From the NCBI GenBank assembly GCA_964006375.1, contig OZ023262.1, positions 48,847,025-48,911,024 of the forward strand: a DNA stretch of 64,000 nucleotides, in the 5' to 3' direction. The translations under genes and the position numbers were made by a program. Numbering within the stretch: the first letter of the stretch is position 1; every line of letters starts with the position of its first letter. This DNA is from Tillus elongatus. Lineage: Eukaryota > Arthropoda > Insecta > Coleoptera > Cleridae. Below are positions 46,639-58,205 of the stretch, in pieces. The notes below the pieces were generated by a model. That model did not search any database. It saw only the letters and a list, made by a program, of their open reading frames with translations, and was not told where the DNA came from.

Positions 46639-48667
46639 TTACATCCAGTAGAATTTGATATATTAGAGGACCAAATACATATTTTAGTTAGCGAATTGAA
46701 ATTTAAAAAACGCTTAACACAGACAAACAAAATTAGAAACCTAGAAAGCACACAACATTTACATAATAGAGAAAGACCTCCCCCACAAACACATAAGTTC
46801 TACAAAAGATTTGAAAACCTAAGCGATACCATTTTTACAACTGAAGAAATTTCTTTTCTAAATAAAGGATATAAATACTGCCCAAAATTTCAATTTACAA
46901 ACAAAATTAAAGAGATATTAGCTTCTGAATCCGAAATTGCTTCCAGATCTATAAGGCAATATGAAAGATTAAAAATATGTGAATTTTTAAGACATTTAAC
47001 TTCAAAATATGACAAACGTCAAATTAACGAAACTCAAATTTTAAAATCTGTTCAACATAAAATATTAGACAATGATCTAGTTTTTACTAAAGCTGATAAA
47101 GGAAATACAACTGTAGCTATAAGTAGGGACGCATATAATTTTAAAATTAATGATTTTATTACTGCAGAAAATTTAACAGAAATTAGGAGAGACCCAACAA
47201 ACGCATTTCAGACAAAACTAAAAAAATGAACTTAAAAATGTGTCTCTGTTGAGTCAACAAGAAAAGAAATATGTTTTATATAAAAGCCCGCAACCACCAA
47301 AAATCTATGGCTATCTGAAAATTCATAAGCCAAATATACCGGTGAGGCCAGTAGTTAGCTATATTAATACACCTAATCATAAGATAGAGAACAAACTGGT
47401 TTCACTTATTAGAGAATACAATTACTTTCCAAAATATTCAATTAAGAATTCTTATGAACTTACACAAAAATTAAATAACTTAATTACTCCCACAAATAGT
47501 AAATTAGTCTTGTTTGATGTTTGTAGCATGCATTCTAAGATACCCCCTAGGGAATGTTTACCTCTATTAGAAAACGTTTTAATAGAAAAGAACGTAAATG
47601 TCATAAAAAGACAAGAAATAATGAATCCTTTTAACGAATGTATAAAACAAAACTATTTTAAATTTAATGATAAAATTTATATGCAAAATGAAGGCTCACC
47701 TAAGGGTAGTCCGTTGTCACCTTTATTAGCCAACATATTTATGGAAAACTTAGAAAACCAAATTTTAACATCAGAACTTTCACATAATATTGTCTTTTGG
47801 TACAGATACGTAGATGATATTTTAGCATATTTTCAAGGTAGTCATACAGAATTAAATGAATTTTTAAGTTTTATTAATAACTTTCACACAAATATTAAGT
47901 TTACTTTAGAAGAAGAAGCTAACAGTCGTATAAATTTTTTAGACTTAACAATTAGAAAGTTAGAAAATAATTCATTTTACTTTTCAATATATAGGAAACC
48001 AACTTACACTGACACAACCATACCATACGATTCATGTCACCCTTTTTCACAAAAGCTGTCAGCCTACCATTCTATGATACATCGTGCATTTTCAATACCT
48101 ATGTCACAAAACAATTTTGAAAAAGAATTTTCAGTAATTGAACAAACAGCATTTAATAATGGTTACTCTGTTAAAATAATAGATAAAATGATCGAGAGAA
48201 AAGAATACAAATTAGCGATTAATTGAATTTATCCAAATATTAGAGACAAAGAAGACAACAAGAGAAAAGAATACAAATTAGCGATTAATTGAATTTATCC
48301 AAATATTAGAGACAAAGAAGACAACAGATACGTTTCGATAACTTATTTTGGAACCATTTCAGAAAATATTTCAAAAATTTTAAACATCTGTACAAATACA
48401 AAGGTAGCTTTTAAATCTTACAACACGACGCGTGAATCGCTATTTAACGCGAAAGAAAAATCTTCTTTCCTGACAAAAGCTGGAGTTTATAAATTAGCTT
48501 GTACACATTGTAACGCAATCTACATAGGTCAAACTTCTAGAAATTTTAACACCCGATACAAAGAACATATTTCTGCATTTAGAAATAACCACGCTGGCAA
48601 GTCTACATTTGCAAAACATATTATCGATACCGAACATAGACCGCATACAACCACTACATTTTTATAA
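46639..48667 (+). pseudogene. PLE-1 polyprotein: reverse transcriptase plus GIY-YIG
   Basis: A Penelope-type retroelement protein that would copy its RNA at nicked DNA. N-terminal part: PPPQTHKFYKRF, LVFTKADKGNTTVAI. A seven-A run at about 47220 has one base too many and ends this frame at 47229. The next frame carries PPKIYGYLKIHKP, RPVVSYINTP, LVLFDVCSMHSKIP (motif A Asp), GSPKGSPLSPLLANIF, FWYRYVDDILAYF (catalytic YVDD) and INFLDLTIRK. A TGA at 48224 follows, repeated by a 66-bp duplication. The same frame then gives AGVYKLACTHCNAIYIGQTS and TRYKEHI (GIY-YIG), stop at 48665. Two stops and one indel are the only breaks; the 5' end is cut at the inverted junction. Confidence 0.92.
48195..48326 (+). 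repeat. 66-bp in-frame tandem duplication in PLE-1
   Basis: Two adjacent 66-bp copies starting at 48195 and 48261, both containing the same TGA after KLAIN. The duplication preserves frame (22 codons), and the stop must predate it. Confidence 0.9.
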
Positions 48668-49141
48668 TGACAAACGTAAACTAGACTTTTTAGAAGCTGT
48701 AGAAGTCAAAAAGCACACACACGACAATAGCTACCTTGTTTTAAACGAGCAAACTGATTTAATGAATTTAATGAATTTCTTGGATATTCTTCTTTCTAAT
48801 TAAATAAGTCAAAGAAAATAAATTTAACTATTCTTTCAAAAAAGTTGTAATAAGATAATGAGTTGATGTATGTGAATAATTTCGTTGTATAGAGACTGCT
48901 TTTAGACTGTTATTGTTTAGCTATTTTCTTGTTGTAACTGTTATCATAGTTATTATAGGCTAGTTCTATTTTTATGTTAAATATTGACATACATCAAGTA
49001 GATATTTTTAAAAACCTCATCTGTCATCTGTATTTAATTTTATTTTCAATTTGATAAATATTTTGATCAAAACATCATATCATAACATAGCAACAGATCT
49101 TTACTTGTAGTTGTCATGATTTCGTACTAATTCAATTTTTA

Positions 49142-49182
49142 TCTGTCTGAGAATGCTGTCAAGCAGCGAAACTAGTCACAGA
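49142..49182 (+). ncRNA. Hammerhead-like ribozyme motif, PLE-1 right arm
   Basis: TCTGT (49142-49146) pairs with ACAGA (49178-49182) as stem I. CTGAGAAT follows, then stem II GCTG/CAGC with loop TCAAG, GAA, a minimal stem III AC-TA-GT, and C at the cleavage place (GTC^A). This is the small type I layout known from Penelope-like terminal repeats. The CTGATGA box reads CTGAGAAT, one base longer and without the usual G8, so activity is doubtful. Confidence 0.65.
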
Positions 49183-49325
49183 AACGTTGAAGAACATCGT
49201 AGAACATCCAGAATTCATAAGTGACACTTGCTCCACTTAGCTTATGCGCTGGCTACGTCCTTCACCTACAAAAACGAAAACCAACAGTGAAGCCAGAGAA
49301 GTAGTCTCCAAGTCTGTATGTATTT

Positions 49326-50700
49326 ATTGGTCAAATTAAAGCGCTGCACATGTAAGCGAGCGCCATTATCTGCCGGACTAAAAGGTTCGCATGCAAAATA
49401 GCAAATGTGTATACAAATTAGCACTTATTTAACTGTATACCATATGCTGCAAAATATCCATTAAAAATATAACAGGAATACTCTCTTATATCTAGAATAA
49501 CATACTATTAGCTTAAGGATACCAACGGGGACACTCTTCACGTCATAGGGTCTAGTATGACAACGACAACTTAAAGAAAACACACACAGGCCACGGGAAA
49601 CAGAGGTAATAACTTTTGGAAATGCAGGAGGATTTTCCATCATCTATATAATCTATCTATGATTGAAACATAGGTTGTTACGAATAGAAACTAAGTTTAC
49701 AGGTGATTGAACAGTTTGGCATTTTTATCAATTTAATTATTACAAACCAAATCCTTTTATTTCAGGGAATTCAACAAAGATTTTCGGTGAGTATACTCCT
49801 AAAAAGCACCTCTCTTTATTAATTGTGAAAGCTGCTACAAAAATAGTCCTGTTTAAAGTTCTGAAACGTTATGTTACTCGAGTTTTAATTTTAAATATAC
49901 ATTTTCAACAAATCACCCCTCATTTATCCCCCACCGTCTGAAGCGATCTTACCCAAAAACAATTCGAAGCGTTCCTTTGTCGGGTGCCAAACCTTGAAGA
50001 TGATATCTCAATTCGTTCAAAAGTTATTGCGCCTACTAACAAACAGACGGCCGACAGATTGACCGAGAAATAAAAAATTATCGTTCCAGAACCAAGTCTT
50101 CTATATGTTTTAAGACTTTTCACGCCATTTTATCAACAAAAATTCGAAATTTCTGTCACCGATAGTCCACCCCCACACATGCAACACCTAATTTACTTCC
50201 ATGAAATTGAAAGTATTCTAATAAACAAACCCTAAACCGTACTCGAGTTTTAAAGAAAAAATGTCGATTTTCACCAAATCACCCCCATTCATCCCCTATC
50301 CTCTGAAGCAATTTTAGCCAATTTGAACCGTTTTCTGTCGGGTGCTAACTGTATTCCAAAGTTGAAGACGATATATCAATACGTTCTAAAGTTATCGTGG
50401 CTACAAACAGACAGACATACAGACATAACAAATTCGTTCCCAAATCATGTTTTCTAAATGTTTTGAAACTTTTTGCAACGTTTAAGCGAAAAAATGTTAT
50501 GTAATTTTTGTCGCCGGTACCATACTTTTACACGTATTGACGATGTGGAGGTAAATAAATGTTCCAAGTCCATTCGTTTAAGAATCTTTGTTTCAAACCA
50601 CAAATTTTAATTTTTAACGTTTCAAATCATCACCTTGACGTCTTCAGAAGAAAGACAATCAATTTTCAAAGTATTTTTTTAACTTGTGTACTGTTTGCAC

Positions 50701-50781
<81 letters not shown>

Positions 50782-51049
50782 TGAAACTAACCTGGAATAT
50801 GGGTTCAAAAAGCTCTAACTCACGCTTATTTAAAGACATTGTCAGAAAATTTTAAAGTCATTGCCTTTCTATAAGCAAAATTTTCTTGATGAAAATCAGC
50901 TTAAAATATATATAAATCACAAACTCTATAATTTGAGCTATTGCCAAAACATCCCAGCAATGATGTATTCTAAATAAATTTTCTCCAAGTATTTTAATCA
51001 AATGAGGGAGAGTGACATTTGCAACATAAATCTATCACCTTACTAAATA
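49326..51049. other. Non-coding; family B copy, (TA)n and family H end
   Basis: Family B text runs from about 49855 to 50555 ('cgagttttaa', 'gcctactaac', hairpin near 50530). (TA)n is at 50703-50778 with a minus-strand family H 5' end to about 50905. Nothing codable is supported at 49326-49850. Confidence 0.5.
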
Positions 51050-51400
51050 TAGGGTGGCGCATTGAAAACGAAACAGACCGATTTGCGTCCAGAGAATTTT
51101 TTTTAAGAAACGCTGAAACACGTCAATTTTAATATTCAGAGGGGCATGTCACATCAGCCCACTAAGGGTGGTGATAACAAACCTTATATTTTAAATAGGG
51201 AACATGCGTCGAGTGTAAGATCATTTGAAATCTCTTTCTTTTCTGAATTCAGCACACAAATGTTATTATCAATTTAAAATTTTATAGCCTTTCTTCTGAA
51301 AATGTCAAAGTGACGCGGTGAAACGTAAAAATTGGTGATTTTTAAACAAAGATTGTGGACTGGATGGACGACAAATATTTCATTGAATGTATTTATGTAT
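51050..51400 (+). repeat. Truncated ITm-D terminal repeat
   Basis: AGGGTGGCGCATTGAAAACG at 51051 and the following ~210 bp duplicate the left end of ITm-D, then diverge. It is a solo end or a remnant of an earlier copy beside the complete one. Confidence 0.7.
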
Positions 51401-51402
51401 AC

Positions 51403-53298
51403 AGGGTGGCGCATTGAAAACGAAACACACCGATTTGCGTCCAGAGAAATATTTTTTTAAGAAACGCTGAAAGACGCCAATTTAAATATTGAGTGGGACA
51501 TGTTCCGACATAAAACTCAACTTTGTCACATCAACCCCTTAAGGGTGGTCATAACAACCCTTATATTTTAAATAGGGAACATGGATCGAGTGTTACATCA
51601 TTTGAAAGCTCTTTCTTTTCTGAATTCAGCACACTAATTTTTTTGGAAGTTTCATCAACTCGTTTAAAAATTATTTACAGTTGGACTTGCAAGAACGTAT
51701 TTTATTAATTGTGATAAGAAATGCACTAATTAGTAAGTTTTTCGTTAAAAAAAAAACTAAAAAACAAAACCAAACGTTCAAAAATGTTTATTCAGTTAAG
51801 TAAGTGTTCAAATTGTTGACCAACAGCTTCCATACAAAAGTACAAATTTTGTTCAAAACGATGTCTGACATTCTGGAGCATTTGAGGAGCTATTAGACAT
51901 CATTCTTCAACAATGTGTCGTCGTAATTCTTCCAGCGACTCCGGTTCTGTTGCGAAAATTCTACTCTTTAAATGGCCCCATAGAAATAAGTCTAAAGGAG
52001 TTAAATCCGGTGATCTATAGGGCCACTCAATAGCACCTCTACGCCCAATCCATTGCTCTAGAAACTCTCTGTTCAATAACTCCCTAACACGTTGTGAAAA
52101 ATGCGGAGGAGCTCCATCTTGTTGAAACACTAACTGATTTTCTTGATAGCGATCATCATTTTAAACAATGTCAATTAGTAGAGGATAAACGATATCTTAT
52201 AGTAACTCGCCACTCAAATTGCCATCAAGAAAAATTGGTCTCCAGAAATACCAGTCTAGACAGTCAATTTTTTTGGAGTTTGAGTGTGGACTTGGTGAAA
52301 ATTTTTTGGATTATTATCTGCCCAATAACGACAATTATGACGATTGACTGTAGAGTTTAATAAAAACGTACACCCTTCTGAAAAACAGATATCGAACAGA
52401 AAGTTCCAGTTATCAGCTATTCGTGTAGTCATAACTTCACAAGACTCCAGCCGCCGATCAAAACCTTATTCATTCAGTTGTTGTACAAGATGAATTTTAT
52501 ACGGGTGAAATGTATGATGCTTCAATATTCGCTGAATAGTTTTTCTTTTGATGTTTGAAACAGTGGCCAATTTTCTTGTACTCAAAGTTGGGTCTGCAGC
52601 AATTTGTCCTATTTCTAGTCTCATTTCTAACCGGAAATTCACGTTCAGGATCCCGCTTTTTTGTTGGCTGCTGAACCACTTTGTCGAAACTTTGCAACTA
52701 ACTCCAAAATGTATTTTCTGGTAACATGTCTGTTCGGATGTCGTTCATTAAACAAATTTGCGGTACGGTTGGCACAGTCATCGTTTTTGAAAAAGAGAGT
52801 AATTATTTCAACTCTTTCTTCTACAGAATACACCATTGTGAAATTAATTTTCGGTAGTACTATCAAGCATCAAACCGACCGATAAACTGAAATAATAAAC
52901 CGCATTTCTCTCATTCCGATAAGAAATGTTCTGATACTCAATTTTTGGTTTACAAACCAACAAAACATTGACTATCAGCACATTTCTTATCGGAATGAGT
53001 GAAATGCGTTTTTGCATTTTCAACTGTGAATAATTTTTAAATGAGTTGATAAAACTTCAAAAAAAATTAATGTGCTGCATTCAGAAAAGAAAGAGCTTTC
53101 ACATGATGTAACACTCGACCCATGTTCCCTATTCTATTCAAAATGTAAGGGTTGTTATCACCACCCTTAAGGGGTTGATGTGACAAAGTTGAGTTTTATT
53201 TCAAAACATGTCCCTCTCAATATTAAAATTGACGTGTTTCAGCGCTTCTTAAAAAAAATCTCTGGACACAAATCGGTCTGTTTCGTTTTCAATGCGTC

Positions 53299-53303
<5 letters not shown>
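51403..53303 (-). mobile_element. ITm-D transposon
   Basis: The left end CAGGGTGGCGCATTG at 51403 (preceded by TA) and the inverted right end GGGTGACGCATTG at 53303 are followed by about 280 bp of matching arm ('aacgaaac', 'gaaagagctttc'). A transposase pseudogene lies on the minus strand. (TA)n begins at the right end. Confidence 0.88.
51792..52836 (-). pseudogene. ITm-D transposase, degraded
   Basis: The ATG at 52836 opens MVYSVEERVEIITLFFKND, with NLFNERHPNRHVTRKYIL (first DNA-binding unit). After frame breaks come STRKLATVSNIKRKTIQRIL, HHTFHPYKIHLVQQL and DICFSEGCTF, where the first catalytic Asp is replaced (SDE is SEG). Then NRHNCRYWADNNP, VFQQDGAPPHFS with the second Asp, and WPYRSPDLTPLDLFLWG. 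A TGA at 51900 is followed in frame by MLQNVRHRFEQNLYFC and a final TGA at 51792. Internal stops, frameshifts and the lost Asp make it inactive. An AATAAA lies just past the stop. Confidence 0.88.

Positions 53304-53388
<85 letters not shown>
53304..53388. repeat. (TA)n tract right of ITm-D
   Basis: About 85 bp of TA starting at the transposon end. Confidence 0.95.
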
Positions 53389-53391
<3 letters not shown>

Positions 53392-54479
53392 CACAAGCAA
53401 GTATGTAGACGCCAGGAATGGTGAGGATCTTATTCTGCTTGAAAGTGAGAAAAAAAGGGGCGAAACAAATGTAGGCACTATGGATGTTGGTGATGATATG
53501 TATTGGTCTGGTCGTTGTACCTCTGTGAGATTACTTCATTATTTGTCTGAATGTATATATTCTTGCATATATTTTATGTTGTTGTTATATTGAATTTTCG
53601 TATATTTTGATATTTGTTGATAAATACGTTTAGGTAAGGGTTGATAATATAATTCAGAATGTTTATTTGAAATTACTTCCACACAAATTAATCTCGATGC
53701 GCGACTCTATCACCTCCCGGCAACAAATAATTTACATTTAAGATGTAAATAAAGTAAGGGAGGAAGCAAGCTTATAAATAAATTTGTTTTGACACTTCGC
53801 CTAAGCCTTTGTCGGCGCTGTATTCAAACTATTCGTGCAGGAACAGAGAATGTTCACGATGCTGAAAGGCTACGAAAGGAAATTCCTGACGGCACTTTTT
53901 TACTCATCTCAAATAATTCTTGTCGCATTAATTTGCGACACAGAGGAATTTTAATGGAGAAGAATAAAGTGAAATATAGCCGTTATTTTTCTCTGGGGAG
54001 GTTTGCTTGCAACAATAAAAGCCAACTTCTTAACGGCTTGAAGTGCAAAATTTCAAATAAAAATAAATTATGTCGAAAATTCTTCCAGCTACACGCTTAA
54101 TAAAATTAGACGAGTATTTAATTAGTTAAATTAAACAACAGCAGAAAATTAATGGACGGACACTATGCTATTCTGTAACAAAGAAGTTTAGCCTTAAATT
54201 TAAGGGATGGCAGTAATAATTTGCTGCTTTCCTTAAAGTTGGAATGTCATTATTTTACAGGGTACTGTCAGATGATCCTGTGTAATTTAAAATGTAATAA
54301 GATATGGGATTGGGTATGTAATCAGTAATAATTACTTTCACTGAAAAAAGTCGTACAGCGCTAAGAATAGAAAAATAATTAAATCGATTTTACACCTATA
54401 AGTAAGGCAATATATGCAAAATTCATACACGCATACTTTGCGTATATGATGCAATTTTCTTTGCTACCGCATATTTTTT
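53389..54479. other. Unassigned; two short open frames
   Basis: The frame at 53389-53593 (YVDARNGEDLILLESEKK... ) and the frame at 53789-54100 (RRCIQTIRAGTENVHDAERL...) have a balanced amino-acid make-up unlike repeat translations. I recognise neither, and no start context or partner exon is seen. They may be exon or element remnants. Confidence 0.25.
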
Positions 54480-56977
54480 TATATTTCAACAACACCACGA
54501 GGGCATACAGCCTAAATACTATCGTACCGTGGGTGTCGACAAAGAGGAAAGAGGCAACTTGTTAATTCTGGACTTGAAGGTTTGGAGGTTCGGAGGAGAA
54601 GGACAAACATGTGCCGGCAAAGAATTCCACAACTTGGAAGTCCTCGGGACAAAAGAGCGGCCATAACAAGATGTTCTGTGTCTGGTGACCTGGACAGTAA
54701 AAGGGTGCATTCGCTCTGTTCCCCTGGTAGATCTGTTGGGGGCAGCAGGTGGAGGAACTATCGAAGAAAGCTCCTCTGAGCAGTGCCCGTGCAGATATCT
54801 ATAAAAAGAGAGAGAGGTCACGTCGGTGGGCAAGGGATGTCAGCCTTTGGGTGAGGGTAGGGTCACTCTTCTGAATGGAGTCCAGGATAGCGACTGTAGA
54901 AGCGGCGGCAGCACCCCAGATGTGGGAGCAGTATTCGAAGTTTGGTCTTATTTGTGAAGTATATAAGGTATAGAGATTAGCTGGTGAACAGTATTTGCGA
55001 GCCCGGAAGAGGAAACCTAATTTCTTAGCAGCCGCTTCTGCAATTGATGTGACATGTTGGTGCCAATTGGGATGTCGATTCACAGAAATGCCAACAAGTG
55101 AAAAGGACTCATTACTTTGAACAACTTGGCTGTTTATTGTGATGGGTCTGTGGCTGGTGTATCTCTTGTGACAAAGAAAGCAAGACTGATTTGGTAGGGT
55201 TGAATTGTACAAGATTTCTACTTCCCCAGTCTAATATTTTTTGGAGATCCAAGGAGATAGAACCCTCCATGAGTCTGCGATCCTCATCTAATTAAGCTAA
55301 AGAGACAGGCTTAGAATATTGTATATTTGAGTGGAGGGTGCTGTCATCCGTGTAACTGAGAACTGGGTTGGATGTAGTAGAGATGAGGTCATTGATGTGG
55401 AGAAGAAACAAAGTAGGTGCTAAGGCTGAACCTTGAGGAACTCCTGCATTAATTGGATACAGTTTAGAGGAATGGCCATCCACGACAACAGAAATGCTCC
55501 GGTTGGAGAGGAAATTTGTTGTCCACGTACAGAGTTTTGGTGGTAGGCCATAGGCTGGTAGTTTATTAAGCAGCGCTGCGTGCCAGACCTGGTCGAATGC
55601 TTTGGATATGTCTAGAGCAACAATCTGGGATTCACCGTGTAGTTCCATATACTTGTTCCAAGAATGGGTGACAAAGGAAAGGAGGTCGGCAGTTGATCTG
55701 CGCTGATGGAATCCATACTGCCTGTCGTGGATTATACTGTGTTTTTCAAGAAATTTTTGTAATTCGGTGTTTATAAACTTTTCCATCACTTTAGAGACGA
55801 CTAAAAGGAGAAAAATAGGCCTGTAGTTGCTAGGAAGCGCTTTGGATCCTTTCTTGGGGAAGGGTTGTACTCGAGCAGTTTTCCAGTTACTAGGGAATAT
55901 GCCTCTATTGTAAGATGTCTGAAACAGACGAGTCAGGACATGAGCAAGTTCTGGTGCGCATTTTTCGAGAACAATTGCTGGGATCTCGTCAAGGCTAGAG
56001 GCTTTCCTGGTATTAAGAGAAGAGAGCATCTTTCGTGCCTTTTTAGTTTTGAAAATGATATCCGTCACTTTATGCGCGACATTCGGGACTGCTGGTGGTT
56101 GAACATTTGGAGGTGGGTTGAGAGTAGAATTGCCGGCGAACAACGAGACAAAAAGTTCAGCCTTGCCCAGGGCGGTAGAAACAATTTCATCCCCTGAGAG
56201 GTGGGAACGTGCTCTTGCAGAAATTATTCCCAATATATTTAGCAAGAGTTCAGAAGGGTTTGCTGCCGCTTGAGCTTAAGAGGACTTTGTTTTTGATGTG
56301 GTAATTAAACGAGTTTTTTGCCTCAGAAAGAATGCGGACTGGGATTGTGTAGAAGCTTTTTGTGAGCTTTGACCTTTTCAATTCTGGCCTTGTCACATGA
56401 TTTAGAGAACCAGGGCTTTTGAGTGGCAAAAGAGATTTTCTGTGTACGTGGAATAAATAATTCCATGCCAGCTTGGATAATTTCGGTGACGTTTTGTGGG
56501 ATATCAGAGGGGTCAGGATGAGAGAAGGAGACAGGCGCCAATGGAAATTAGGAAAAGTAATCCCGCATTTCGTCCCAGTTTGCGGAGTTGTAGTGCCAAA
56601 CGATACCTGCGTGTGATGACTGTGTGACCTCGGGTTGCATTGCGCAGGAAGCTGTGACCATGCCGTGGTCTGAGCGACCCAGGGGGGCGGTGACTGATAT
56701 CTTATAGCAGTCAGGATTTGTAGTAAGGAGGAGATCCAAGGGATTTGAGCTGTGTGTTGGGATGCGAGGATAGTAAGTAGGTTGCTGAACCATATTGGCT
56801 AAAGAATTGCTGACTGCAGAGGCCTCCGCTGCTCTTCCTTGTGGATCGGTTTTTGAAGATCCTAGCCATTCCTTATTATGGACATTGAAGTCATCAAGAA
56901 TAGTGACCTCGGAGGAAGGATATTCAGAAATCAGATGGTCGGTTTTTTCAGAAAGGTAGTCAAAGAGCTGGACAGAT
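54480..56977 (-). pseudogene. Jockey-type LINE: endonuclease and reverse transcriptase ORF2
   Basis: A 5'-truncated non-LTR retrotransposon. From 56977 down: LSVQLFDYLSEKTDHL, VTILDDFNVHNKEWLG and GRSDHGMVTAS are the C-terminal part of an EEP endonuclease (final SDH kept). A linker (KISFATQKPWFSKSCDKAR) follows. The reverse transcriptase has LNTRKASSLDEIPAIVL, KTARVQPFPKKG, QYGFHQRRSTADLL, VALDISKAFDQVWH (motif A), INAGVPQGSALAPTLFLLHIND and LSYTDDSTLHS at about 55343, where the usual YADD is YTDD. The C-terminus (LEYCSHIWG-like, WNSLPAHV) is in other frames. Several stops and frameshifts; no RNase H seen. A 3' UTR with 'ggtacgatagtattt' and an A/T-rich tail end it at 54480. Confidence 0.92.
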
Positions 56978-58099
56978 AGCTACAGTTTTTCGGCTCTACT
57001 GATAAAAATGAAAAATGGAAGTGTCCATCTTTGATACCAAACTCCTCTAGGGATTTTTTTTAAATTACTCATTAAACATTTAATGTTTAATAAGTTAATT
57101 AAAAAAATATATTCCCTAGTTTTCATGCAAAAACTTTTTTGGGAGTTTTGTCGAAAAGTTTATCTGATGAGATATGGCACATTGTTTCTACTATATAGGT
57201 TACACTGGTAACCAAGTTTGATGCCTGTTTTCATTAAAAAAGACATATTTATTGTTAAAAACATTTTTCTGAAAATTCACTTCCATAAGGCATTTGCTGC
57301 GTCCAGACCTTTCTTCATACGTTTAACAATGAAAAAAGGATGACTAGCAACGAATTAACAGGGACCTGCGATACAAATCAAATTCGTTTACGACACAAAA
57401 CAGAAAAAATAGTTTGCCTCTGCTGAGTCTTATCATTAACTGCTATCGACTCTACCAGAACTATCCCTTTCTGTACAGATTAAAAGTCACCCTTTAGTAA
57501 ACACAGCGAACACATTAGCATATAATTACATTAAGGAAGTGCGATCAGGCATCTCGACGACGAGTGTCGAGGCGACGCGCCGCGTCCTGATGACCCGTCA
57601 GGTCCATGAGCGTGGTGGATGTCTACGCCATGTGACCGACTTCATGACGTCGTCTGCGGAACGTGACCCCGGCTTGGCGCCTTCACAACCTACATACACT
57701 AAGATTGATGAACGGGACTGTTATGTAAAAGGACGTGAACGTGCCGGCCTCTAGGATATTACCTCAGGACAAACAAGAGACAGCGGTCCTAATGAAACTA
57801 CCCCCCTCTCCCTGATGTCCCTCAAGTCAGCTTAGGAACAAGCTCGTCAAATAGATTGAGATAAGCAATAGGCGAGGACAAATTCAAATTTTATCCAACA
57901 CTCCAGTTATCGCTAGGCCGAAGCATATGTAGTGTGGAACAGGCAGATGGATTAAACTCAGTATCTGAATTAATGTGCATATTTATATAAAAAAAATCCC
58001 GAAACACGTCAATTTTAGATTAAGAAATTACATCCTGCAACTTTCCCACTATATTCAGCCGCCCCACAATTTTACTTCCACATCGTAAATACGTGGTAT
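56978..58099. other. Non-coding; family H 3' end and a GC-rich island
   Basis: A plus-strand family H 3' end terminates in GCTGCGTCCAG at 57307. At 57535-57755 base composition rises sharply and a 71-codon frame (STTSVEATRRVLMTRQVHER...) is open, but no domain is recognised. The remainder shows nothing. Confidence 0.4.
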
Positions 58100-58159
58100 G
58101 GTTAAACGTTGAATGAAAGGCTTCTCCTCCAGATACCAAATTTATTCAACATTTATTTT

Positions 58160-58205
58160 GCTCCCGACGCGTTTCGACACTCTTAAGAGGTCATCCTCAG
58201 GGAAT
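58160..58205 (-). ncRNA. Hammerhead-like ribozyme motif, PLE-2 left arm
   Basis: The minus strand reads TTCC, CTGAGGAT, a stem II of GACCTC/GAGTGTC closed by TTAA with one bulged T, GAA, stem III AC-GC-GT, and C at the cleavage place (GTC^G). Stem I is TTCC/GGGA, four pairs with one wobble. The layout equals the PLE-1 motif. Confidence 0.55.

Larger units (their letters stand above)
45945..49325 (+). mobile_element. PLE-1: Penelope-like element with inverted partial copy
   Basis: A plus-strand element (46639-49325) is preceded by a minus-strand partial copy (45945-46638) in head-to-head orientation. Both share the 3' region, including 'gcttgacagcattctcag' and 'ctaagctaactggagc'-type text. 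The right copy has about 180 bp extra near 48960-49130. Encodes a reverse transcriptase and a GIY-YIG endonuclease, the hallmark pair of EN-containing Penelope-like elements. Hammerhead-like motifs lie in both arms. Confidence 0.9.
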
